Origin: Bacillus sp. REN16
GTDB taxonomy: Bacteria; Bacillota; Bacilli; Bacillales; Bacillaceae_L
Direction of reading: 5' to 3'
NCBI RefSeq assembly: GCF_020731355.1
Contig: NZ_JAJFZK010000008.1
Span: forward strand, 163,844-227,843
Length of the DNA: 64,000 bases
The notes beneath the pieces were generated by a model. It was not told the origin of the DNA. It did no database searches and saw only the letters and a program-made list of their open reading frames with translations. The position numbers were made by a program, and so were the translations under genes. Of the stretch, positions 52,808 through 61,571 are shown one piece after another; within the stretch, counting starts at the first letter, position 1; every line of letters begins with the position of its first letter.

Positions 52808-52886
52808 GTGTGAAAAAGGATGAAATGAGAAGCTCTGAACTCTTTTCACCGATGTCATGACAACTTATGATGTAAATGAATTATTG

Positions 52887-52915
52887 TTGTGACCTTACAC
52901 AATAAATGGTATATT
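52887..52915 (+). promoter_or_regulatory. Sigma-A promoter with overlapping inverted repeat
   Basis: -35 TTGTGA and -10 TATATT are 17 bases apart, 88 bases before the ligase start. The -35 lies in an inverted repeat TTGTG-ACCTTA-CACAA (52887-52902), a possible operator. Confidence 0.6.
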
Positions 52916-53003
52916 GAATGGAAGTTAGAGTATTGAAAATTCAGAAAAAGAATCTAATCGAAAACTTTGTCGAGAGAGTATAAACGTTTTAGGAGGAGAT
53001 AGG

Positions 53004-54503
53004 ATGGATTTGAATCAAATTTTCAATTTCGCAGTCGAAAGATTTCCGAATAAAATTGCCGTTGTGGATGGAGAAAGAAAATATACATATCGTCAGTTAG
53101 GAAAAGAAGTTAATAGTGTAGCGTCCTCTTTTCATAAAATTGGTATAAAGAAAAAAGACCGAATTGCTCTTTTGTTGAAGAATAGGTTAGAATCAATCGT
53201 TATTTTTTGGGCCATTCAAAAGCTTGGTGCTATTTTTGCTCCAATAAATAGTAGACAATCCCAAGAAGTTGTTCATTATTGTTTAAATGATCTTGAGGCT
53301 AAATTAATCATATATGAACAATCCACCGAAATCTTAATCAATAAAACAAAATTTAAAGAACGTCCACTTTTATTAAATATAGATGGAAAAGGTGATATTA
53401 ATTATTCTGAACTAACAAGATTAAGTTCGAATGATTTTAATCCGAATGAGATTAATAGTGACGATTTAGCTGTCATACTCTATACATCTGGGACAACTGG
53501 AAGACCAAAAGGAGTACCTCGTTCTCATCAAAATGAGTATTCTTCATCGTATGCTCATATCTTTCAATGTCATTATCAGTTGCATGATACGACCTTAGGG
53601 GTGATGCCTCTTTATCATACGATGGGACTGCGTTCACTAATCAGTATGGTTATGTTAAATGGAACATACATCATTCAAAGAGAATTTGATGCTTATGATG
53701 CTGTTACATTAATTGAGACAGAAAAAATAACATGTTTATACTTATTTCCAAATATGTACTATGATATTGCCATGCTTACTGATATTACAAGTTCTTATTT
53801 TAACGAAATTCGAACAATCGCATATGCGGGTGCTCCAATGTCTAAGAGAGTAGTTCAGTTATGTCAAGATATTTTTCAGCCCTCGTATTTTGTGAATCAT
53901 TATGGGAGCACAGAAGTGTATACGTTTACTTATTGTGATAACATTGATAAAAAGCCTGGTTGCGCTGGCAAACCTGGTATTCATCAAAACATTCGAATTA
54001 TTGAACCCGATATTAAACGAACAAAAACTCCAGAGGATATTGTAGAAGAAGGAAAAGTAGGGGAAATTATTGTAAATTTGCAATCACCCGAAGCGTTTAA
54101 AGGATATTGGAATAAGCCAGATTTAACAAAACGTAGTGTTGTACAAAGTTGGTATTATACTGGAGATTTAGGTTATATCGATTCTGATGGTGATATGTAT
54201 GTAGTGGGCAGAATTGATGAGATGATTCTTTGTGCAGGGGATAACATATACCCCTTAGAGGTTGAAAATGTATTAATGGAACATCCAAAAGTTGATAAAG
54301 CAGTTGTAGTCGGAGAATGTGATGAGCGTTGGGGACAAATTGTTGTTGCGATTATCGTTCCAAGTGACGATACATTATCAGTGGGTGAGTTAGACTTATT
54401 TTGCAAAAATCATCCGATATTATCTAATTATAAAAGACCACGACGCTATATATTTGAATCAACCTTACCAAAAAAATATTTAAGAACAAAGACTTTTGTG
54501 TAG
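53004..54503 (+). CDS. Acyl-CoA ligase paralogue with altered C-terminus
   Basis: 499 residues of the AMP-forming ligase superfamily. P-loop ILYTSGTTGRPKGVPRSH (about 155-172), GVMPLYHTMGLRSL, VNHYGSTEVYTFTY, and YYTGDLGYIDSDG with the hinge GRIDEMI. It is clearly related to the ligase at 61572 in the same cluster. However, where that one ends PKSPVGKILRRKL, this one reads PKKYLRTKTFV and stops: the SPVG part of motif A10, which places the catalytic Lys, is missing. It may be inactive, or catalyse only the adenylation step poorly. Codon use is AT-rich, like the following genes. AGGAGG ribosome site. Confidence 0.8.
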   Translation: MDLNQIFNFAVERFPNKIAVVDGERKYTYRQLGKEVNSVASSFHKIGIKKKDRIALLLKNRLESIVIFWAIQKLGAIFAPINSRQSQEVVHYCLNDLEAKLIIYEQSTEILINKTKFKERPLLLNIDGKGDINYSELTRLSSNDFNPNEINSDDLAVILYTSGTTGRPKGVPRSHQNEYSSSYAHIFQCHYQLHDTTLGVMPLYHTMGLRSLISMVMLNGTYIIQREFDAYDAVTLIETEKITCLYLFPNMYYDIAMLTDITSSYFNEIRTIAYAGAPMSKRVVQLCQDIFQPSYFVNHYGSTEVYTFTYCDNIDKKPGCAGKPGIHQNIRIIEPDIKRTKTPEDIVEEGKVGEIIVNLQSPEAFKGYWNKPDLTKRSVVQSWYYTGDLGYIDSDGDMYVVGRIDEMILCAGDNIYPLEVENVLMEHPKVDKAVVVGECDERWGQIVVAIIVPSDDTLSVGELDLFCKNHPILSNYKRPRRYIFESTLPKKYLRTKTFV

Positions 54504-54581
54504 TTGGGGTTAAATGGTAAATATTTAAATTTTTCTCATTTCGCAAAATTTTAAAAATCAGCCATAGGAGGGGAATTCAAA

Positions 54582-55355
54582 ATGGCGAACATATTAATAG
54601 TTGATGATGAATTTGAAAGTCGGTATTCCCTTCGTGAATTTGTTAATTCAAGTAAATATAATTATTTTTCAGTACATGAATCAGAAACGTATGAAAAAGG
54701 GGAAATGCTACTAAAGCAAATAAAACCATCTATACTTATCGCCGAGATATCTTTACCAGATCGTAGTGGTTTAGAATTAGGGATGGAGGCTATTCGGTGG
54801 GATCCAAATATTTCAGTCATAATTATTACTCATCTTCAAATTTTTGAATATGTGCAAAAAAGTATAAATCTTGGGTTTTCTGGGTATTTATTAAAACCAT
54901 GTTCCAAGAGTGATATAATAAAAATTTTTGATAGAATCATGATCAAAAGTATATCTAACGAATCAGAACAATTTATTGGTAACAATAAATTACCTACAAA
55001 TCCTGATTTAGCGAATCCTATAAATGCTTCTATTCAATATATCCAAGAAAATTTCAAAGAACCCATTACATTGAATCAAGTTGCTGATACCGTATATTTA
55101 AGTCCCTCACATTTTAGTCGTTTGTTTAAAGAGGAAATGGGTGTTAACTTTATTGAATATTTAACTTCATATCGTATTGAACAATCAAAAAAATTATTAA
55201 AAATGACCGCTTTACCAATTGAAGTAATTGCTCATCAGATCGGTTTCACAAGCTCTGGGTATTTTGCAACGACCTTTAAGAAAAGCGAAAGTTGTACACC
55301 CTCAGAATATAGAAATTTGTTTTTTAACAAGCAAATAATTAGAAAGGAAGGATAA
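54582..55355 (+). CDS. YesN-like AraC-type response regulator with Glu at the phosphorylation site
   Basis: 257 residues: receiver domain (about 1-120) plus an AraC-type double helix-turn-helix (about 150-250; LNQVADTVYLSPSHFSRLFKEEMG and IEVIAHQIGFTSSGYFATTFKK in segments). The receiver keeps the acidic pair (IVDDE), and Lys in YLLKPCS, but the phosphoacceptor Asp is Glu55 (ILIAEISLPD). Glu often mimics phosphorylation, so the protein may be always active or respond to a ligand; no partner kinase is nearby. It lies between the two ligase genes and is the likely regulator of the cluster. Confidence 0.85.
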   Translation: MANILIVDDEFESRYSLREFVNSSKYNYFSVHESETYEKGEMLLKQIKPSILIAEISLPDRSGLELGMEAIRWDPNISVIIITHLQIFEYVQKSINLGFSGYLLKPCSKSDIIKIFDRIMIKSISNESEQFIGNNKLPTNPDLANPINASIQYIQENFKEPITLNQVADTVYLSPSHFSRLFKEEMGVNFIEYLTSYRIEQSKKLLKMTALPIEVIAHQIGFTSSGYFATTFKKSESCTPSEYRNLFFNKQIIRKEG

Positions 55356-55380
55356 ATCTAAAAGGATTTATCTTTTTTTT
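55351..55380 (+). terminator. Terminator overlapping the regulator stop codon
   Basis: GATAAATC and GATTTATC pair around TAAAAG, followed by eight T residues, so the molybdenum operon downstream needs its own promoter; a TATAAT at 55514-55519 is a candidate -10 without a good -35. Confidence 0.8.
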
Positions 55381-55550
55381 GTGTCTCCTTCTTTAGGTTT
55401 ATTGAATGAGCATGAACGTCTATATCTTCCCCGCTAAACGAAATAAACTTTGTTAATAAAAATTTAGAAGTAACTATGACAAAAATGTGAAACTTGAAGA
55501 TTCTGATTATTTTTATAATTGGTTTATATTTCAAAGGGAGTGAGGAGCTA

Positions 55551-56687
55551 TTGAAAGTAACAACAGAACTCATGAGATGCATACAGAACAATGAAAAAGC
55601 AGTCCTTGCTACTATTATTGACAAGAATGGGTCTTCGTATCGACAAATTGGTGCAAAAAGCCTCATCCTTGAAAATGGAAGAAGTTATGGAATTCTCAGT
55701 GGTGGTTGCGTTGAACAAGATTTATTTGAACATGCAAAAGAAGTGTTTGAAAATGGTCATCCTAAGCAAGTAATCTATGATCTGCGAAATGATGATGACG
55801 CACCATGGGGACTAGGTGTGGGATGCAATGGAGAAATTACAATATGGCTATCTCTTATTGATCCTATTAATAAGAAGTTTGAAACAGACAAAATGTTAAA
55901 CATCTTTAATAAAAAATATAAAAGGACTACTCCATATACTATATATACAGTTCTTCAGTCAAGTAATCACAGATTAATGCCATTAGGTCACATGTTGGAA
56001 GCAAGTGAAATACAAGAAAGCCCAAACTTGATAGGGTTAAACTCGAACAGCGGAATGATAACACATACATTTTTGATTAATAACGAACTTGTTTCAACAA
56101 CGTTATTTTTGGAAACGATTACACCGACGCCTAACATAGTCATATTTGGTGCAGGGCCGGATGCTATACCTTTGATTCAACAATTGAAACTTCTAGATTG
56201 GAGGGTGACGGTTGTAGATCATCGCCCAGGATATTTGGAGCAAATTCAACAATCAAATGTTGATGATTCAATCCTTGTTCCACCAAGACAATTTCCGGCA
56301 GATGTAGATTTTCATTCCAATTTGTACGCTGTGATTATGACGCATCATTATGAACAGGACCTCATTTATCTAGAAGGATTACTTCACTCAGAAATCAATT
56401 ACATTGGATTATTAGGACCAAAGAAAAGGTTTCTAAAATTAAAAAAAGATTTAGAGCAAAAAGGAATTTCGATTCCTTCAAAGATTGAAAATAATATTTA
56501 TACTCCAATTGGGCTTGATATTGGATCTGAAACTCCTCAGGAAATCGCACTAAGTATTGTAGCTGAAATCATGGGTCATAAAAATAATACGTCCAACCGG
56601 TCTTTAAAATTTAAAAAAGATTCGATTCACATTAAAGAGTCAATTCCAAATCATGAATCAAGGCCAAACGAATTGGTAGCAAAATGA
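55551..56687 (+). CDS. XdhC/CoxI-family molybdenum-enzyme maturation protein
   Basis: 378 residues from TTG 55551, which follows GGGAGTGAGGAG; an upstream in-frame start has no ribosome site. N-terminal XdhC/CoxI domain (about 10-85; KAVLATIIDKNGSSYRQIGAK, GILSGGCVEQDL) and C-terminal Rossmann domain (about 195-330; VIFGAGPDAIPLIQQL, VVDHRPGYL, GLLGPKKR). XdhC proteins hold and sulfurate the molybdenum cofactor and insert it into xanthine-dehydrogenase-family enzymes. The stop overlaps the next start by four bases. Confidence 0.88.
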   Translation: MKVTTELMRCIQNNEKAVLATIIDKNGSSYRQIGAKSLILENGRSYGILSGGCVEQDLFEHAKEVFENGHPKQVIYDLRNDDDAPWGLGVGCNGEITIWLSLIDPINKKFETDKMLNIFNKKYKRTTPYTIYTVLQSSNHRLMPLGHMLEASEIQESPNLIGLNSNSGMITHTFLINNELVSTTLFLETITPTPNIVIFGAGPDAIPLIQQLKLLDWRVTVVDHRPGYLEQIQQSNVDDSILVPPRQFPADVDFHSNLYAVIMTHHYEQDLIYLEGLLHSEINYIGLLGPKKRFLKLKKDLEQKGISIPSKIENNIYTPIGLDIGSETPQEIALSIVAEIMGHKNNTSNRSLKFKKDSIHIKESIPNHESRPNELVAK

Positions 56688-57298
56688 AAAAAGAAATATG
56701 GAACATTGTATTAGCAGCGGGTCTTTCTACAAGAATGCAAGGGTGTCATAAATTAGCGTTGGATTTAGATGGAGAAACAATTTTACGATATACCGTAAAA
56801 AAAGTGTTACGCAATCAAGCAGATCATACAGTGGTGGTATTGAATCAGCAATTTCCACTATTGGTACGGGAGCTATCAGATTTACCTGTGTCTATTGTTT
56901 GGAATCATGTCACATCACAGGGAATGAGCAGCTCACTTAAATTAGGAATTGAATGTCTCCCTTCCACTTGTGATGCTGCAATGATTTTATTAGCTGATCA
57001 GCCAGAGATAAAAATAGAGGTTATGAATGAAATACTTACTTTGTATCAAACATCAAAACAATCATTGATAGTAACGTCTTATTTAGGAAAGACTCGCCAT
57101 CCTATCATTTTTGGCAAACCGTTTTTCAAAGACTTGATGGACTTAACTGGGGACGAAGGTGCCAAATCTATTATTCAATCAAATCGAAAACATGCCCTTA
57201 TTCACACAGTAGAAGAAAAAGCTCCTGAAGATATTGATACAGTAGAAGATTATATCAGTTTATTAAAAAGGAGGAAGGAAATTGACATTTTTGGGTAA
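56684..57298 (+). CDS. MocA/PucB-like molybdenum cofactor nucleotidyltransferase
   Basis: 204 residues, MobA-like NTP transferase: NIVLAAGLSTRMQGCHKLALDLDG (nucleotide and Lys motif, about 7-30), MILLADQPEI (metal-binding Asp), TRHPIIFGKPFF, and GDEGAKSII. Such proteins add CMP to molybdopterin to make the cytosine dinucleotide form used by Mo hydroxylases. Overlaps xdhC-like by four bases and the large-subunit gene by 17. Confidence 0.85.
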   Translation: MKKEIWNIVLAAGLSTRMQGCHKLALDLDGETILRYTVKKVLRNQADHTVVVLNQQFPLLVRELSDLPVSIVWNHVTSQGMSSSLKLGIECLPSTCDAAMILLADQPEIKIEVMNEILTLYQTSKQSLIVTSYLGKTRHPIIFGKPFFKDLMDLTGDEGAKSIIQSNRKHALIHTVEEKAPEDIDTVEDYISLLKRRKEIDIFG

Positions 57299-59693
57299 GC
57301 CTATGAATCGTGTTGAGGATGCGCGATTATTGTCTGGGCAAGGCACATATATAGAAGACCTCTCACCATTACCAAACATTCATTACGCAGCTATTCTAAG
57401 AAGTCCACATGCACATGCCCGTATCATTGATATCCATATCGAAGAAGCAGTGAAAGTACCAGGTGTTGTAGGTGTCGTGATTGGTAAGCAAGTGGAAGAG
57501 TTAACAAAACCATTTCCTGTAGGTGTAAAAGCCCCGGTAAAATATTATCCAATTGCAGTGGATAAAGTTCGTTTTGTTGGGGAGACAGTTGCTGTTGTTG
57601 TAGCAAAAAATCGGTACATTGCTGAAGATGCGGTTTCTAAAATTAAGGTGGATTATGAACCGTTAGCTGCGGTAGTTCAGATTGAAGACGCTCTATCTCC
57701 TGATTCAGAAATTTTACATGAAGAAGTAGGAAATAACATTGTAAATCATCGTCACTTTAATTACGGAAACGTAGAAGAAGCATTTAACAATGCTGATCAT
57801 GTTATAAGTAGGAAATTTACATTTCCAAAGGTTACTGCAACACCTGTTGAAAATTACGGGGTTATCGCAAACTTTACCCAAAGTGAAGGGGCATATACGA
57901 TTTGGGCAAATTTCCATGGTCCATTCACACTTCATTCGGTTATGACTGCTGCACTTAAAGTACCAAGTAATAGACTTCGCATTATCACTCCAAAAGATAT
58001 TGGAGGTAGCTATGGTATCAAAGCAGGTGTATTTCCTTACATGGTATTAATGGGAGTTGTTTCACGAATTGTAGGTGTACCCGTGAAATGGATTGAAGAT
58101 CGCCAAGAACATCTATTAGCCAGTTCAAGTGGAACAGATCGTGTAACCTGGATTGATGTCGCTGTACAAAATGATGGGACTATTCTAGGTATGAAGATGA
58201 AGTTTGCAGATAATGTCGGAGCATATATTCGAGCACCAGAACCAGCTAGTTTATATCGTACACATTCAAATTCGACAGGAGCATATCGTATTCAAAACCT
58301 ACAAATGGAAGCGATTGCGGTTGTGACAAACAAGTTACCGACAGGCTTAATACGTGGATATGGTGGTCCACAGCTTTATTTTCCATTAGAAAGAATGGTA
58401 CAAATTATTTCACATGAACTTGACTTAGATCCTATTGAAGTAATTAGTAAGAATCTTATAAGAAAGGAAGAATTTCCATATCAAACAGCACCGGGTGGTA
58501 TTTATGATAGTGGGGATTATCATAAAGCCTTACAGCTGGCTCTTCAAACGATTGACTATGAAGGTTTTAGACAAAAACAAAAAGAGGCTTGGAAACAAGG
58601 AAAATACTTAGGAATAGGATTTGCAAGCATTGTCGAGCCATCAGGATCTAATATGGGTTATGTCACGATTGCATTAACACCTGAAGAAAGAGCAAAATCA
58701 CTACCAAAATCAGGTACTAATGAAGGAGCCACCATTTCCATTGATCCAATGGGTGGTATCACTGCTAGAATAAGTACGGTTCCTACTGGTCAAGGTCATG
58801 AAACGGTTACCGCTCAAATTATAGGAGATATACTAGGAGTTGACCCAAGCACGATTCGGGTAGTTGCTGAATTAGATACACTAACAAGCCCGTGGTCAGT
58901 AGCTTCTGGTAGCTATTCTAGTAGATTTGCTCCTATTGGTTCAAGTGCAGTCTATCAAGCTGCCCAAAAGGTAAAGTTGAAATTACTAGAAATTGCAAAA
59001 GATCAATTGGATGTAACAGTAGATGAATTAGTTATGCGAGACGGAAAAGTTTGGGTGAAAGATGATTCAACAAGAAATATCTCACTTAAAAGATTAGTAG
59101 GGCTGGCTCATTGGAATCCTGATGGACTTCCGACCGGAGTAGAGCCTGGAATTCATGAGACAGCATTTTTCAGTCTATCAACTGCCAAACCACCGAATGA
59201 AAAGGACCTGGTTAATGGCTCTGTAACATATGGATTTGTATTTGATGCCGTTCAAGTAGAGGTAGATATTGAAACAGGTGAAGTGAAAATCCTAGACTAT
59301 ACGACCATTCATGATGCGGGGAAACTGTTAAATCCAAAAATCGTAGAAGGTCAAATTATGGGTGGGTTAGCACATGGACTCGGTGCAGCATTATATGAAG
59401 AGCTTGTTTATGACGAAAAAGGTCAGTTTTTAACGGGAAGCTTTATGGATTACCTATGTCCAACAGCAACAGAGATCCCAAAAGTCACAATTAAGCATAT
59501 TGAAACAGCATCTCCATTGACTCCATTAGGAGCAAAAGGATTAGGAGAAGGTAATACGATGAGTGCACCAGCTGTAATTGCGAATGCAGTAACGGATGCA
59601 TTAAAGCCATTTAATCTATCATTTAATCAACTTCCATTATCACCTGATCGTGTTTGGTCAGCAATTCATAAAAAACAGGAAGTAAAGATATAA
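57282..59693 (+). CDS. Mo hydroxylase large subunit, HmfA/CoxL-type
   Basis: 803 residues of the xanthine dehydrogenase large-subunit family. N-terminal KPMNRVEDARLLSGQGTYIEDL, then DIGGSYGIKAG, GLIRGYGGPQ (about 354-363, molybdopterin-contacting loop), GQGHETVTAQ, and GAKGLGEG with the catalytic Glu (about 755). The CSFR loop of true CO dehydrogenase is not present, so it should hydroxylate an organic ring or acyl-CoA. By gene order it may be the catalytic subunit of 2-furoyl-CoA dehydrogenase. TTG start after GGAGGAAGG. Confidence 0.85.
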   Translation: MTFLGKPMNRVEDARLLSGQGTYIEDLSPLPNIHYAAILRSPHAHARIIDIHIEEAVKVPGVVGVVIGKQVEELTKPFPVGVKAPVKYYPIAVDKVRFVGETVAVVVAKNRYIAEDAVSKIKVDYEPLAAVVQIEDALSPDSEILHEEVGNNIVNHRHFNYGNVEEAFNNADHVISRKFTFPKVTATPVENYGVIANFTQSEGAYTIWANFHGPFTLHSVMTAALKVPSNRLRIITPKDIGGSYGIKAGVFPYMVLMGVVSRIVGVPVKWIEDRQEHLLASSSGTDRVTWIDVAVQNDGTILGMKMKFADNVGAYIRAPEPASLYRTHSNSTGAYRIQNLQMEAIAVVTNKLPTGLIRGYGGPQLYFPLERMVQIISHELDLDPIEVISKNLIRKEEFPYQTAPGGIYDSGDYHKALQLALQTIDYEGFRQKQKEAWKQGKYLGIGFASIVEPSGSNMGYVTIALTPEERAKSLPKSGTNEGATISIDPMGGITARISTVPTGQGHETVTAQIIGDILGVDPSTIRVVAELDTLTSPWSVASGSYSSRFAPIGSSAVYQAAQKVKLKLLEIAKDQLDVTVDELVMRDGKVWVKDDSTRNISLKRLVGLAHWNPDGLPTGVEPGIHETAFFSLSTAKPPNEKDLVNGSVTYGFVFDAVQVEVDIETGEVKILDYTTIHDAGKLLNPKIVEGQIMGGLAHGLGAALYEELVYDEKGQFLTGSFMDYLCPTATEIPKVTIKHIETASPLTPLGAKGLGEGNTMSAPAVIANAVTDALKPFNLSFNQLPLSPDRVWSAIHKKQEVKI

Positions 59694-59712
59694 CACTAAA
59701 GGAGGAAATATC

Positions 59713-60168
59713 ATGAATGGTGAAGGAAATATTCAACTAAATGGAAATGTAGAAACTGTTTTTAATAATTTATTAGACCCTGAAGTACTAAAAAGTTGCA
59801 TAATGGGTTGTGAAGAATTACAGAAACAAGGGGATAATGTTTATCTTGCAAATCTTTCTGTTGGGGTTGCAGCTGTTAAAGGAAAATATGATGCGACGAT
59901 TACACTTAGTGACCTAGAACCACCAAATCACTATAAGTTGATTGTTCACGGCGAAGGTGCACCAGGATTTGTTGATGCAGAGGCAGATATTTATCTCACA
60001 CAGCTAGATGAAGAAAATACTGAGCTTAGATATGTCTATGAAGCAGCGGTTGGTGGAAAAGTGGCCTCGATTGGTCAAAGAATGCTCGGTGGAGTCGCTA
60101 AGCTCATCATAAAAGACTTTTTTAAGAAAATAAAAAAGGAACTAGAAAAGGTTGATATTGCTAATTAG
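59713..60168 (+). CDS. CoxG-family SRPBCC protein
   Basis: 151 residues, SRPBCC/CoxG fold: NGEGNIQLNGNVETVFNNLLDPEVLKSCIMGC in parts at the start, then GDGAPGF-like VHGEGAPGFVDAEADIYL and a C-terminal helix with IGQRMLGGVAKLI. In CO dehydrogenase clusters CoxG is a membrane recruitment factor; here it lies between large and FAD subunit genes of a non-CODH enzyme, so it probably links this enzyme to the respiratory chain. Inference from family. Confidence 0.85.
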   Translation: MNGEGNIQLNGNVETVFNNLLDPEVLKSCIMGCEELQKQGDNVYLANLSVGVAAVKGKYDATITLSDLEPPNHYKLIVHGEGAPGFVDAEADIYLTQLDEENTELRYVYEAAVGGKVASIGQRMLGGVAKLIIKDFFKKIKKELEKVDIAN

Positions 60169-60186
60169 AGAGGAGGCGGGGGCATC

Positions 60187-61062
60187 GTGAAACCAGCTAC
60201 TTTTAACTACCTACGTCCTTCAAGTATAGAAGAAGCAGTAAAATTATTAAATGAGTATGGTGATGAATGCAAAATCATCGCTGGAGGGCAAAGCTTTATT
60301 CCAATCTTAAATATGAGGATGTCCGACCCGGGTTGCCTGATTGATATAAGTCAAATTGACGAATTAAAAGGAATTCGAATAGAGGACGAAGTTTTAAAAA
60401 TTGGTGCTCTAACCATTCAAAGAAAACTGGAGCAGTCTGATTTGATCAAACAACATGCTCCATTGCTTGCGGAAGCAGCTAGATATATAGGTCATGTTCA
60501 AACACGTAATAGAGGAACGATAGGTGGTAGTGTTGCACATGCAGATCCAAGTGCGGAATTGCCCCTTAGTTTCTTGGCACTTGATGCTACAATTGTCATT
60601 CAAAACGTTGATGAAGTCAGAGAGACGAGTATCAATGATTTCTTCATAACGTACTTAACAACAGAACTAATGCCAGAGGATATGTTAACTGAGATACATG
60701 TACCATTGTCCCGTTGGAACGGATATGCATTTGAAGAATTTAGTAGAAGACATGGAGACTTTGCATTAGTTGCGGTTGCTTGTGTTCTTACTACCGATGA
60801 TAGTGGAACAATTGATGATGCAAGAATCGTTTTAGGTGGAGTAGATGCAGTACCATTATTAGCTGAAGAAGCAATGGAATATTTAGTTGGAAAAAATCTA
60901 ACAGAAAAAACACTTGAAAGAGCATCAGAATTAGCAATAGTTGATGCTGACCCAGATGAAGATTTACACGCTTCAAAAGAATATAGACTTCATTTATCAA
61001 AGGTATTAACTAGAAGGGCGTTATTGAAAGCATACAATCGAGAATTACAAAAGGAGGGCTAA
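60187..61062 (+). CDS. Mo hydroxylase FAD-binding subunit, HmfB/CoxM-type
   Basis: 291 residues. FAD motifs AGGQSFIPILNMRM (about 32-45) and TIGGSVAHADPSAELP (about 111-126), then the CO-dehydrogenase flavoprotein C-terminal domain. Transfers electrons from the Fe-S subunit to the acceptor. GTG start with GAGGAGG. Confidence 0.9.
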   Translation: MKPATFNYLRPSSIEEAVKLLNEYGDECKIIAGGQSFIPILNMRMSDPGCLIDISQIDELKGIRIEDEVLKIGALTIQRKLEQSDLIKQHAPLLAEAARYIGHVQTRNRGTIGGSVAHADPSAELPLSFLALDATIVIQNVDEVRETSINDFFITYLTTELMPEDMLTEIHVPLSRWNGYAFEEFSRRHGDFALVAVACVLTTDDSGTIDDARIVLGGVDAVPLLAEEAMEYLVGKNLTEKTLERASELAIVDADPDEDLHASKEYRLHLSKVLTRRALLKAYNRELQKEG

Positions 61063-61064
61063 TA

Positions 61065-61568
61065 TTGTCGTATTCCACACTAAAAGAAAAGATCAAAGTC
61101 TCATTCTCTATAAATGGAAAGGTGGTGGAAGAGCAAGTAGAGCCTAGAAAGTTGCTAAGTGATTTTATTAGAGAAGAACTTGGCTTAACAGGGACACATG
61201 TTGGATGTGAACATGGAGTATGTGGTTCTTGTACTGTTCTCTACAACGGAGCTGCAGTTAGAAGCTGTTTAATGTTTGCAGTACAAGCAAATGGCTCTGA
61301 AATTCAAACAATTGAAGGATTGGCTAAGGATGGGCAACAGCATGTTTTACAGCAATCTTTTAGTGAATGCCATGGTTTACAATGTGGCTTTTGTACGCCA
61401 GGGATTTTAATGTCCTCTCTTGAAATGTTGAATAACAATGAAAAACCATCAACAGAGGAAATTAAAGAAATGCTCTCGGGACATTTATGTCGATGTACTG
61501 GCTACACTGGAATTATTGAAGCAATAGAGAAGGCTTGTGAAATGAATAATTGCAAAGAAGGTGAATAA
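61065..61568 (+). CDS. Mo hydroxylase 2Fe-2S subunit, HmfC/CoxS-type
   Basis: 167 residues with both 2Fe-2S clusters intact: plant-type ferredoxin Cys48, 53, 56 and 68 (CEHGVCGSC), and Cys107, 110, 142 and 144 (CGFC, CRC). TTG start after AAAGGAGGG, two bases after the FAD gene. Links the molybdenum centre to FAD. Confidence 0.92.
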   Translation: MSYSTLKEKIKVSFSINGKVVEEQVEPRKLLSDFIREELGLTGTHVGCEHGVCGSCTVLYNGAAVRSCLMFAVQANGSEIQTIEGLAKDGQQHVLQQSFSECHGLQCGFCTPGILMSSLEMLNNNEKPSTEEIKEMLSGHLCRCTGYTGIIEAIEKACEMNNCKEGE

Positions 61569-61571
61569 TGA

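Noticed and set aside
57282..61568. Aerobic carbon monoxide dehydrogenase (coxMSL)
   Set aside because: The Cys-containing CSFR active-site loop is missing and the neighbours are a CoA ligase and crotonase.
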